From: Acidimicrobiaceae bacterium
Lineage (GTDB): Bacteria; Actinomycetota; Acidimicrobiia; Acidimicrobiales; RAAP-2
Assembly (NCBI GenBank): GCA_003152555.1
Contig: PMAL01000047.1
Span: 3,761-9,585, forward strand
DNA length: 5,825 bases
Direction of reading: 5' to 3'
The notes under the pieces are model-generated. The model worked only from the letters and a program-made list of their open reading frames with translations, did not search any database and was not told where the DNA came from. The translations under genes and the position numbers were made by a program. Positions 1 through 5,318 of the stretch are shown in pieces; within the stretch, counting starts at the first letter, position 1; each line of letters opens with the position of its first letter.

Positions 1-414
1 GCCGTGGTGGCCGAGGTCCCCTTCGTCGACGCCCTCACCACGATGCTCGACGCCTCGCTTCCCTTGACCGTGGGCGAGTGGGAGGAGTGGGGCGACCCCG
101 ACGCGAGCGCTACGGTGTACCGGACCATGAAGGGGTACTCCCCCTACGACAACGTTGTCGCCACCAACGCCGACGGATCTGCACGGATATACCCGCACGT
201 CTTCGCCGCGGGCGGACTCAACGATTCGCGGGTTGGATTTTGGGAACCCGCAAAGTGGGTCTTGAAACTGCGCGACACGAACGCCAAGAACGTGGCCTAC
301 CTCAAGACCGAGATGGGCACCGGTCACGGCGGACCGTCGGGCCGTTACGACGCGTGGCGCGAGGAAGCGCAGATTCTGGCCTTCCTACTCGACGAGATCA
401 ACCCGACGCCGTAA
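1..414 (+). CDS. ptrB: Oligopeptidase B (S9 serine peptidase), C-terminal fragment
   Basis: The reading frame is open at base 1 and stops at TAA 412-414, so only about the last 137 residues of a protein usually near 700 are present. Oligopeptidase B is a cytosolic prolyl-oligopeptidase-family enzyme that cleaves short peptides after Arg or Lys. The fragment is the end of the alpha/beta-hydrolase domain. It shows VPFVDALTTMLDASLPLT followed by GEWEEWGDP, which is typical of this family. Two of the three catalytic residues are visible: Asp in GLNDSRV (codon 223-225) and His in GTGHGGPSGRY (codon 325-327). Their spacing of 34 residues is close to that between Asp617 and His652 of the E. coli enzyme. 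The nucleophilic Ser lies upstream of the window. A different S9 peptidase is possible but less likely. Its 3' end overlaps the convergent membrane-protein gene by 17 bp. Confidence 0.92.
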   Translation, partial: AVVAEVPFVDALTTMLDASLPLTVGEWEEWGDPDASATVYRTMKGYSPYDNVVATNADGSARIYPHVFAAGGLNDSRVGFWEPAKWVLKLRDTNAKNVAYLKTEMGTGHGGPSGRYDAWREEAQILAFLLDEINPTP

Positions 415-1237
415 CTGGCGGGCGCAGAATCAGCGTCAACGTCGTCGGCAGCGTCGAGGGAAAGGCAACGATGCTCAGCCCAACTTTGACGCTCGCGCTG
501 TGCGGCGAACCGAGCGTGATCTTGGACACTCCGCTCAGCACGAGCGACTCGCTCAATCCCTGAGCAATGTTCCCCTGCCACTCCAACGTATTTTGCGGTC
601 CCATCCGGTAGACCGTCCACACCGCGCCGTTCGCGCCGCTCACAGTGACGCGGTACTTTGACGCGGGCACGCGATAGGTTGCGTTGTCACCGCTGACCAC
701 GCTCGCCACCAGCGTGGACGGCCACACCAATTTCGAATGTATCGACGACGACGAGGCCGACGTGGTCGTGGTCGTTGACGTCGTCGTTGGCATGTTGCCG
801 TGCTTCACGTAGTAGAGCCCCACGATGGCCGCGATCAGAATCACGATGACGATCACGCCGAGTCGGGAGCCAACACTCGAAAAACGCGAAGGACGAGCTG
901 ACTTTGAAAGGGCCCAACGTTCGTCATGGCGGCCGAGCGGCGACACGCTCTCCTGGTACGACGGCAACTGACTTTCACTGAAGACGTAGTCACGGTCAGG
1001 TTCTAATCGAGGTCGAGGAGGTTCGGGCCGTGCGGCCTCTGGATTCGCGGGACCATCAAGAAGTCGAAATCCCCTGGACGGTGTGTACGGCGACGGCGGC
1101 GGCACCATCAGGCGGCGATCGACGCGCGCCGCGATCTTTCTCATTTCGTCACGCCGCAGCTTTCGCAGTCGAAGGGCGACAATCACGACGACGATGGCCA
1201 CGAGGACGCCAATGACTACCTTCAGGGCGACGCTCAT
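398..1237 (-). CDS. Two-helix membrane protein with RodZ-C-terminal-like (DUF4115-like) outer domain
   Basis: The product is 279 residues with no firmly assigned function. An N-terminal hydrophobic helix (about 3-24) is followed at once by a basic stretch (RLRKLRRDEMRK), then a Pro/Arg-rich loop (about 25-125), a second helix (about 126-144), a Thr/Ser-rich linker (about 150-165) and a beta-rich C-terminal domain (about 185-277). The positive-inside rule predicts the middle loop in the cytoplasm and the C-terminal domain outside. The C-terminal part (VTVSGANGAVWTVYR, WQGNIAQGLSESLVLSG, SKITLGSPHSASVKV) reads like the DUF4115 domain at the end of RodZ, but the RodZ helix-turn-helix is absent. 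A role in the cell envelope is therefore only a guess. The start is ATG 1235-1237, with a fair ribosome site (GAGAGGG) 6 bases upstream. It is the last gene of the minus-strand cluster and overlaps the peptidase gene tail to tail. Confidence 0.8.
   Translation of the reverse strand: MSVALKVVIGVLVAIVVVIVALRLRKLRRDEMRKIAARVDRRLMVPPPSPYTPSRGFRLLDGPANPEAARPEPPRPRLEPDRDYVFSESQLPSYQESVSPLGRHDERWALSKSARPSRFSSVGSRLGVIVIVILIAAIVGLYYVKHGNMPTTTSTTTTTSASSSSIHSKLVWPSTLVASVVSGDNATYRVPASKYRVTVSGANGAVWTVYRMGPQNTLEWQGNIAQGLSESLVLSGVSKITLGSPHSASVKVGLSIVAFPSTLPTTLTLILRPPVTASG
743..791. repeat. Low-complexity GAC/GTC triplet tract
   Basis: The plus strand runs through repeated GAC triplets and then GTC/GTG triplets. 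CGACGACG (743-750) can pair with CGTCGTCG (779-786). On the minus strand the tract encodes the Thr/Ser-rich linker of the membrane protein, and codon repetition explains it. There is no T-tract after the possible stem, so it does not look like a terminator. Confidence 0.5.
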
Positions 1238-1308
1238 TACTTGCCCTCTCGAAAGCCACGTACGTGAATCGCCCTCTTCACAGAAGGAAGCGTAGCGACG
1301 TGGGCTCT
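1238..1308. other. Intergenic spacer with 10-bp palindrome
   Basis: This 71-bp gap separates the flavin reductase-like gene from the membrane-protein gene. It holds the downstream gene's ribosome site and a perfect palindrome, CACGTACGTG at 1257-1266, lying 20-29 bases before the ATG. I saw no clear promoter hexamers and no stem followed by a T-run, so transcription probably continues through it. The palindrome could be a regulator site or chance. Confidence 0.45.
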
Positions 1309-1782
1309 TTAAGCGGGAAGACCGAAATCACCGCGGTAGTACAGCAGCGGACTTCCGGCGTCGGCCTGGACGAAATCAATCGATACCACCGCAAAATCAT
1401 GGTCGCCGTGGGTCGTGACACTGAGGATCTGTCCTTCGAGGTGGGCAATGGCGCCCTCGATGAGCGGCGATCCGTGTGGCGCCTTCGACCATTGCACATC
1501 GGCGAACTTGTCAATGCCGCTCGTGGCGAAGACTCGAGCCACCTCGACCTGACCGGCCTCCAGCATGTTGAATCCCACCGCGTCGGCGCCGCGGATCTTT
1601 AACCACGACGGGCTCGCGCTCTTCGCGGCGAAGGAAATCAGTATCGGGTCGAGCGAGAGGGAGCTGAAGGTTTGACACGTGAAGCCTGCTGGTCCCTGCG
1701 AGGTCAGCGCGCTGATGACCACGACGCCAGTCACGTAGTGACCAACCACCTCTTTGTAGTGCGATATGTCGAGCGAACTCAC
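1309..1782 (-). CDS. Flavin reductase-like FMN-binding protein
   Basis: The 157-residue product matches the single-domain flavin reductase family (HpaC/HsaB/TftC type). These proteins use NAD(P)H to reduce FMN or FAD and usually hand the reduced flavin to a partner monooxygenase. Visible family features are YVTGVVVISA (16-25), GFTCQTFSSLSLDP (33-46), GFNML (70-74), DKF (91-93), GSPLIEGAIAHLE (104-116), the conserved GDHDF (126-130) and PLLYYRGDFG (145-154). The length is normal. The start is GTG 1780-1782, the only reasonable upstream choice because an in-frame stop lies at 1807-1809. Its Shine-Dalgarno signal is weak. It lies 30 bases after mutY and 71 before the membrane-protein gene. No oxygenase partner is in the window, so the substrate is unknown. 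Some relatives bind FMN or heme without being reductases. Confidence 0.87.
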   Translation of the reverse strand: MSSLDISHYKEVVGHYVTGVVVISALTSQGPAGFTCQTFSSLSLDPILISFAAKSASPSWLKIRGADAVGFNMLEAGQVEVARVFATSGIDKFADVQWSKAPHGSPLIEGAIAHLEGQILSVTTHGDHDFAVVSIDFVQADAGSPLLYYRGDFGLPA

Positions 1783-1812
1783 CTCGCTGACACTACCGCT
1801 CGGACCTCAGAG

Positions 1813-2727
1813 CTAGTCGCCCGCAAGTTGGACGACTCGACCCCGAAGTTGGACTAGACCGTCGGAGACAAGACCGCCCAGAATGTCGTCGCACCTCGAT
1901 GCGTCGATACCGTCCAGCGCAGAGAAGAGTTGCCGCTTCGTCCGTGCACCATTGCCGAGTTGAGCGATCACCTGACCGCGCAGCTGGCGATCGGAGCCAA
2001 CGTAGGGAGTCTGCGCCCGGGAGACCGCCGCGCTGCGTGGCGCGGGGTCGGCTCCGCCCACGAGGTTCCATTTACAATTGCCAGCGACGGGGCAGATGTC
2101 GCAGCGTGGCGCGGCTCGGCAAAATTGCGCGCCTAGATCGAGCATCGACTGATTAAACCGTGCGCTGTTGCCTCGTCCCATCACTTCCTTAGCCATCGTC
2201 CTGGCCTCGCTCGCCGTCAACGTTCGATTGGCCAACGCTCGTGACAGAATCCGCCCAACATTCGTATCGAGCACGGCGACCGGTCTCGCGAATGAAAACG
2301 AGGCAATGGCGTGTGCCGTGTACTCACCCACGCCCGGCAGGCGTCGCAACTGGTCCACTTCACCCGGCACCTCTCCGCCAAAGTCATCACGGATCATGAT
2401 GGCCGCATCGTGCAGAGCCTTGGCTCGACGCGGATAACCAAGTCCCGACCACGAGCGCACTACCGTCGACAACGGAGCGTTCGCGCACGCGGATGGCGTT
2501 GGGAACTTCGTCAAGAATTTCTGCCAGGGACCAATAACCCGCGACACCTGCGTCTGCTGGAGCATGAATTCGCTCACCAACACCGCCCAGGGGTCGGGGT
2601 GGCCAATCCACGGAAGATCTCTCCTGAGAGACCTCTCCGCCCGCAGCAATGCGCGGCGAAAGGAGATGTACCCGTTACTCCCAGGAGTAATTGCGGTAGG
2701 GGCGCTGACGCCCGGGCGCGAACTCAC
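1813..2727 (-). CDS. mutY: A/G-specific adenine glycosylase MutY
   Basis: This base-excision repair enzyme removes adenine mispaired with 8-oxoguanine. The 304-residue product has the DNA glycosylase fold: RRDLPW (35-40), SEFMLQQTQVSRV (52-64) with catalytic Glu53, the helix-hairpin-helix LRRLPGVGEYTAHA (127-140) and LDTNVGRI (153-160) with catalytic Asp154. The Fe-S cysteines are C203, C209, C212 and C218, giving spacing 5-2-5 instead of the usual 6-2-5. The tail has YVGSDRQLRG (242-251) and a helical, winged-helix-like end. That is the short form I associate with actinobacteria, which lacks the NUDIX-like 8-oxoG recognition domain. Tyr134 sits where E. coli MutY has Ser120; Tyr there is usual in actinobacterial relatives. 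The longest start is GTG 2725-2727, overlapping the hydratase gene by 53 bp. TTG 2647-2649, just before the conserved domain, is an alternative, but neither has a strong ribosome site. Confidence 0.92.
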   Translation of the reverse strand: MSSRPGVSAPTAITPGSNGYISFRRALLRAERSLRRDLPWIGHPDPWAVLVSEFMLQQTQVSRVIGPWQKFLTKFPTPSACANAPLSTVVRSWSGLGYPRRAKALHDAAIMIRDDFGGEVPGEVDQLRRLPGVGEYTAHAIASFSFARPVAVLDTNVGRILSRALANRTLTASEARTMAKEVMGRGNSARFNQSMLDLGAQFCRAAPRCDICPVAGNCKWNLVGGADPAPRSAAVSRAQTPYVGSDRQLRGQVIAQLGNGARTKRQLFSALDGIDASRCDDILGGLVSDGLVQLRGRVVQLAGD

Positions 2728-3187
2728 TCTTCCACACCATCACCTTTCGACGGAAGTAACAGACTTCCTGTCCGTCTTGGTTAAAGCCCTTCGTCTCGAC
2801 CACCACGATGCCTCGATCGGACTTGGACTGGGAAGGAATCTTCTCCAGTACGCGAGTTTCCGCGTAGATGGTGTCACCGTGAAACGTCGGGAAGCGGTGG
2901 ATCAACGACTCAACTTCCAGGTTGGCAATCGCCGAACCGGACACGTCGGGCACGCTCATGCCCAGCACCAGTGAATAAACCAAGTTGCCCACCACCACGT
3001 TCTTTTTTTGCACCGTACTGTGTTCGGCGAACCACGCGTCGGTGTGCAAGGGATGGTGATTCATGGTGATCATGCAGAAGAGGTGATCGTCCGCTTCGGT
3101 TACCGTCTTGCCGGGCCAGTGCTTGTAGATATCGCCGACCTCGAACTGCTCGAAGTAACGACCGAAAGGCCGTTCGAAAGTGTTCAT
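2675..3187 (-). CDS. MaoC-family hydratase, probably mesaconyl-CoA hydratase type
   Basis: The 170-residue product is a single hot-dog-fold MaoC enzyme acting on CoA thioesters. It shows GRYFEQFEVGDIYKHWPGKT (9-28), TEADDHLF (30-37), TMNHHPLHTD (41-50), NVVVGN (63-68), GMSVPDVSG (76-84) and FHGDTIYAET (102-111). From memory, this pattern closely follows the short MaoC proteins encoded beside ccr, meaA and the CoA-ester lyase in Streptomyces, which hydrate mesaconyl-CoA to beta-methylmalyl-CoA. Rhodobacter Mch is about twice this length. The active-site position that is Asp in R-specific enoyl-CoA hydratases is Asn43 here, with His48 kept; I believe Asn is normal for this subfamily. An itaconyl-CoA hydratase like M. 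tuberculosis Rv2499c is the main alternative. The start is ATG 3185-3187 with a weak ribosome site. The divergent mcd-like gene just beyond the next gene supports the pathway assignment. Confidence 0.83.
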   Translation of the reverse strand: MNTFERPFGRYFEQFEVGDIYKHWPGKTVTEADDHLFCMITMNHHPLHTDAWFAEHSTVQKKNVVVGNLVYSLVLGMSVPDVSGSAIANLEVESLIHRFPTFHGDTIYAETRVLEKIPSQSKSDRGIVVVETKGFNQDGQEVCYFRRKVMVWKSEFAPGRQRPYRNYSWE

Positions 3188-3223
3188 GACCTAGTTTGGC
3201 CCAGCGCGCGCCGCGACCGCGAC
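3188..3223. other. Short intergenic spacer inside minus-strand cluster
   Basis: Thirty-six bases rich in CG dinucleotides separate the DUF6941-like stop from the hydratase ATG. A weak TAGGT ribosome site lies just before the ATG. I saw no promoter or terminator, so the two genes are probably cotranscribed. Confidence 0.4.
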
Positions 3224-3661
3224 TTACTCGTCGACCAGTGCCGCCAGCGGTCGGGTCGAAAACGAGACCGTCGCGCCGGGAAGTGATTCACCATTAATCA
3301 CCATGCGCCAGGTAAAGCGGGACGCCGGAGTCAACGGAATGGGACCAAAATTAACGGCGATGGGCATTTCGACTGGGGATCCCGCCGGCAAGTCCGCGGG
3401 CGATGTCGTCGAGAAGTCACCGCGAATCTCAATGGTTTGGCTGCCTTCGGGAGTTTCAAATTGGACCAGGCGGCCGTCCGCGTCTTCTAAAAAGAGTTCC
3501 CAATGGTGTTCGGTGTTGAATTCGTGCTCGTCAACCGCGACGATTGCCGCCACGGCAGACGGTGTCGGATCAGGCCCGGTGACGGACCATCCTCCGCCCA
3601 AGATATAGAGCTTTCCGTCGGCCACTTGGGCCGAATCCGCCAGGAGCATTGTCACGTTCAC
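3224..3661 (-). CDS. DUF6941-like conserved actinobacterial protein
   Basis: The 145-residue product has no known function. The N-terminus MNVTMLLADSAQVADGKLYI leads into LGGGWSVTGPDPTPSA and then a predicted beta-rich domain with no signal peptide or membrane helix. I recognise this opening from a conserved family found widely in actinobacteria, which I believe is Pfam DUF6941, but cannot confirm the number here. The body resembles a small beta-sandwich: alternating strands such as HHWELFLEDADGRLVQFE (53-70), QTIEIRGDF (75-83) and FTWRMVINGESLPGATVSF (116-134). No catalytic motif stands out. The start is GTG 3659-3661, chosen because relatives begin with the same short MxVTMLLAD segment; ATG 3647-3649 four codons in is possible. 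It is the first gene of the minus-strand cluster and faces the divergent mcd promoter. Confidence 0.8.
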   Translation of the reverse strand: MNVTMLLADSAQVADGKLYILGGGWSVTGPDPTPSAVAAIVAVDEHEFNTEHHWELFLEDADGRLVQFETPEGSQTIEIRGDFSTTSPADLPAGSPVEMPIAVNFGPIPLTPASRFTWRMVINGESLPGATVSFSTRPLAALVDE

Positions 3662-3715
3662 CCCACCAGACTACGTCGCACGTTGTGCGTTCACTAAACC
3701 GGTAAATTTTCATGT
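3662..3715. promoter_or_regulatory. Divergent promoter region between the DUF6941-like gene and mcd
   Basis: These 54 bases must carry the start signals of both transcription directions. For mcd, TAAATT (3703-3708) lies 7 bases before the ATG and could be a -10 box giving a leaderless or nearly leaderless message. Possible -35 TTGTGC (3683-3688) is only 14 bases upstream of it, which is short. For the minus strand, TAGTCT (complement of 3668-3673) lies 6 bases before the GTG and could play the same role. No good Shine-Dalgarno sequence is seen on either side. The existence of divergent promoters follows from the gene order; the hexamers are only candidates. Confidence 0.5.
3677..3689. promoter_or_regulatory. 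Inverted repeat, candidate operator
   Basis: CGCAC-GTT-GTGCG is a perfect 5-bp inverted repeat with a 3-bp centre in the middle of the divergent promoter region, overlapping the possible mcd -35 box. A dimeric repressor bound here could control both directions. A 5-bp repeat arises easily by chance in 54 bases, so only its position makes it notable. Confidence 0.35.
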
Positions 3716-5314
3716 ATGTCCACGACGCCACTAGACCTTGATGGCGCGACCGGTCTCGTGCACGAAGCAGACGCGGTCATCGCCACGGCGCTCGTCGAAC
3801 TGAAGAAACGCGGCGGCCCCGACCAGAGCCAGAGCCTCGCCTATGACATAGCCCACGCAGCGAGCGCGCTCGCAACGGTGCGGGCGGCGCTGCACTACGG
3901 CCAAAACGGAGACGACGAATCTGGATTGGCGGCCGCCTTCCTCGCACTCGCCCTCAAGGATTTGGCCACGCGGGTTCTCGGTCACGAAGAGTCGTGGGGG
4001 GTGTCGGGCGACTGGTACGGACCCTTCGCTAGTTTCGTATCGACGTACGGCGATCCCGCCTTTCTTTCCTCCCTCGCGACCGTCAGCGGCGGCCGCCACC
4101 TGGGTGACGACTTTGAACCCGTGGCCGAACTCTTCCACAAGTTCGCCGACGAACAGGTCCGCCCCCACGCCGAACACGTGCACCGCACGAATGGCGATAT
4201 CCCCGAATCAATCGTCAGTGGGCTCGCCGAACTTGGTGGCTTCGGACTGTCAATTCCCGAAGAGTTCGGTGGATTCTCCACCGGTGGCGAGTCCGAGTAC
4301 CTCGGCATGGTGGTCGCGACGGAAGAACTGTCCTGGGGCAGTCTCGGTATTGGCGGCTCGCTCATCACCCGCCCGGAAATAATGACGCGCGCACTCTTAA
4401 GTGGCGGCACACAGGCGCAGAAAGAACGTTGGCTGCCACAACTCGCGAGTGCCGAAGTCTTGGCCGCCATCGCCGTCACCGAACCGGACTTTGGTAGTGA
4501 CGTCGCGTCGATCAACACCACGGCGACGCGCACCGCCGGCGGCTGGGTCCTTAACGGTACGAAGACCTGGTGCACCTTTGCCGCCCGGGCCAACGTGCTG
4601 GTGCTCTTGGCGCGCACCGACCCCGACCGCACCAAAGCCCATCGCGGGCTGTCACTCTTCTTAGTGGAAAAAGAAGTGAGCGACTCGAAGGGATTCCTGC
4701 TCATTCAGGATGACCGCAGCGGCGAGTCGGGTCGACTCGAGGGTCGGCCAATCGACACCCTGGGCTACCGGGGCATGCATTCGTACGAACTCAGTTTCGA
4801 TAGTTGGTTTGTCCCCGGCGACAATCTGGTTGGAGGTGAGGACGGACTCGGCCAGGGCTTCTACTTCCAGATGGCCGGCTTCGAAAATGGTCGTCTGCAA
4901 ACCGCCGCCCGCGCCATTGGCGTGATGCAAGCGGCCTACGAGGCGGCGCTCGAATACTCGCGGAATCGAACGGTGTTTGGTGAGCCCATCATCAACTACG
5001 AACTAACCCGCGTGAAGCTCGGCACGATGGCCTCCATCATCCAATGCTCTCGTCAGTTCGCCCTCGAAGTTGCGCGCTTGATGGGTGCGGGTGAGGGCAC
5101 GATGGAAGCGTCCATGGCTAAGGCCTACGTCTGTCGCGCCGCCGAATGGGTCACCCGCGAAGCGCTCCAAATTCATGGCGGCATGGGCTACGCCGAAGAG
5201 TTCGCGGTGAGTCGCTACTTCGTTGACGCCCGTGTGCTCTCGATCTTCGAGGGTGCCGACGAGACCCTGTGTCTCAAGGTCATTGCCCGGCGCCTGCTGA
5301 GTCAAACCAGCTGA
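3716..5314 (+). CDS. mcd: (2S)-methylsuccinyl-CoA dehydrogenase (extended acyl-CoA dehydrogenase)
   Basis: This FAD enzyme would oxidise (2S)-methylsuccinyl-CoA to mesaconyl-CoA in the ethylmalonyl-CoA pathway. At 532 residues it exceeds ordinary acyl-CoA dehydrogenases (about 380-400) by an N-terminal helical extension (about 1-130), a hallmark of Mcd. The dehydrogenase core shows FGLSIPEEFGGF (176-187), GGSLITRPEI (213-222), VTEPDFGSD (254-262), GTKTWCTFAARANV (281-294), LLARTDPD (297-304), DTLGYRGMHSYELSFDS (347-363), LQTAARAIGV (394-403), RTVFGEP (418-424) and LQIHGGMGYAEE (484-495). The expected catalytic Glu is Glu512 in IFEGADE (GAG 5249-5251). GSLxTR, the Trp-Ala-Ala-Arg segment and LGYRGM match my memory of Rhodobacter Mcd better than other dehydrogenases. 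ATG 3716 is preferred; an ATG at 3712 is in another frame. The stop lies 4 bases before the convergent permease stop. Assignment is from motifs, so a related extended dehydrogenase remains possible. Confidence 0.82.
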   Translation: MSTTPLDLDGATGLVHEADAVIATALVELKKRGGPDQSQSLAYDIAHAASALATVRAALHYGQNGDDESGLAAAFLALALKDLATRVLGHEESWGVSGDWYGPFASFVSTYGDPAFLSSLATVSGGRHLGDDFEPVAELFHKFADEQVRPHAEHVHRTNGDIPESIVSGLAELGGFGLSIPEEFGGFSTGGESEYLGMVVATEELSWGSLGIGGSLITRPEIMTRALLSGGTQAQKERWLPQLASAEVLAAIAVTEPDFGSDVASINTTATRTAGGWVLNGTKTWCTFAARANVLVLLARTDPDRTKAHRGLSLFLVEKEVSDSKGFLLIQDDRSGESGRLEGRPIDTLGYRGMHSYELSFDSWFVPGDNLVGGEDGLGQGFYFQMAGFENGRLQTAARAIGVMQAAYEAALEYSRNRTVFGEPIINYELTRVKLGTMASIIQCSRQFALEVARLMGAGEGTMEASMAKAYVCRAAEWVTREALQIHGGMGYAEEFAVSRYFVDARVLSIFEGADETLCLKVIARRLLSQTS

Positions 5315-5318
5315 GCGG

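Larger units (their letters stand above)
398..3661 (-). other. Probable five-gene operon, minus strand
   Basis: Five genes run in one direction with gaps of 36, -53, 30 and 71 bases and no visible terminator between them. In transcription order they are DUF6941-like, MaoC hydratase, mutY, flavin reductase-like and membrane protein. Cotranscription is inferred from spacing. The largest gap (1238-1308) is the likeliest place for an additional promoter. The functions are mixed, so the grouping may reflect transcription more than a shared pathway. Confidence 0.55.

Noticed and set aside
78..563. Long plus-strand frame overlapping the oligopeptidase B end
   Set aside because: It is Arg-rich, shows no family motif and lies across two well-supported genes in other frames; it is a shadow of high-GC coding sequence.
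743..786. Possible hairpin as a terminator or regulatory RNA
   Set aside because: The complementary arms are repeated Asp/Val-type triplets encoding a Thr/Ser linker on the other strand; the loop is long and there is no T-tract.
1813..2727. Thymine-DNA glycosylase (MIG-like) instead of MutY, because of Tyr in LPGVGEYT
   Set aside because: Glu53, LDTNV and the actinobacterial YVGSDRQLRG tail point to MutY, and Tyr at this place is usual in actinobacterial MutY.
2311..2784. 157-codon plus-strand frame opposite mutY
   Set aside because: Arg/Pro-rich shadow opposite the glycosylase catalytic domain; no ribosome site or motif.
4088..4097. GGCGGCCGCC palindrome
   Set aside because: Lies inside mcd coding sequence in a Gly/Arg codon run; expected in high-GC DNA.
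3982..4704. 240-codon minus-strand frame opposite mcd
   Set aside because: Ser/Pro-rich composition without domains, exactly opposite strong dehydrogenase motifs; antisense shadow.
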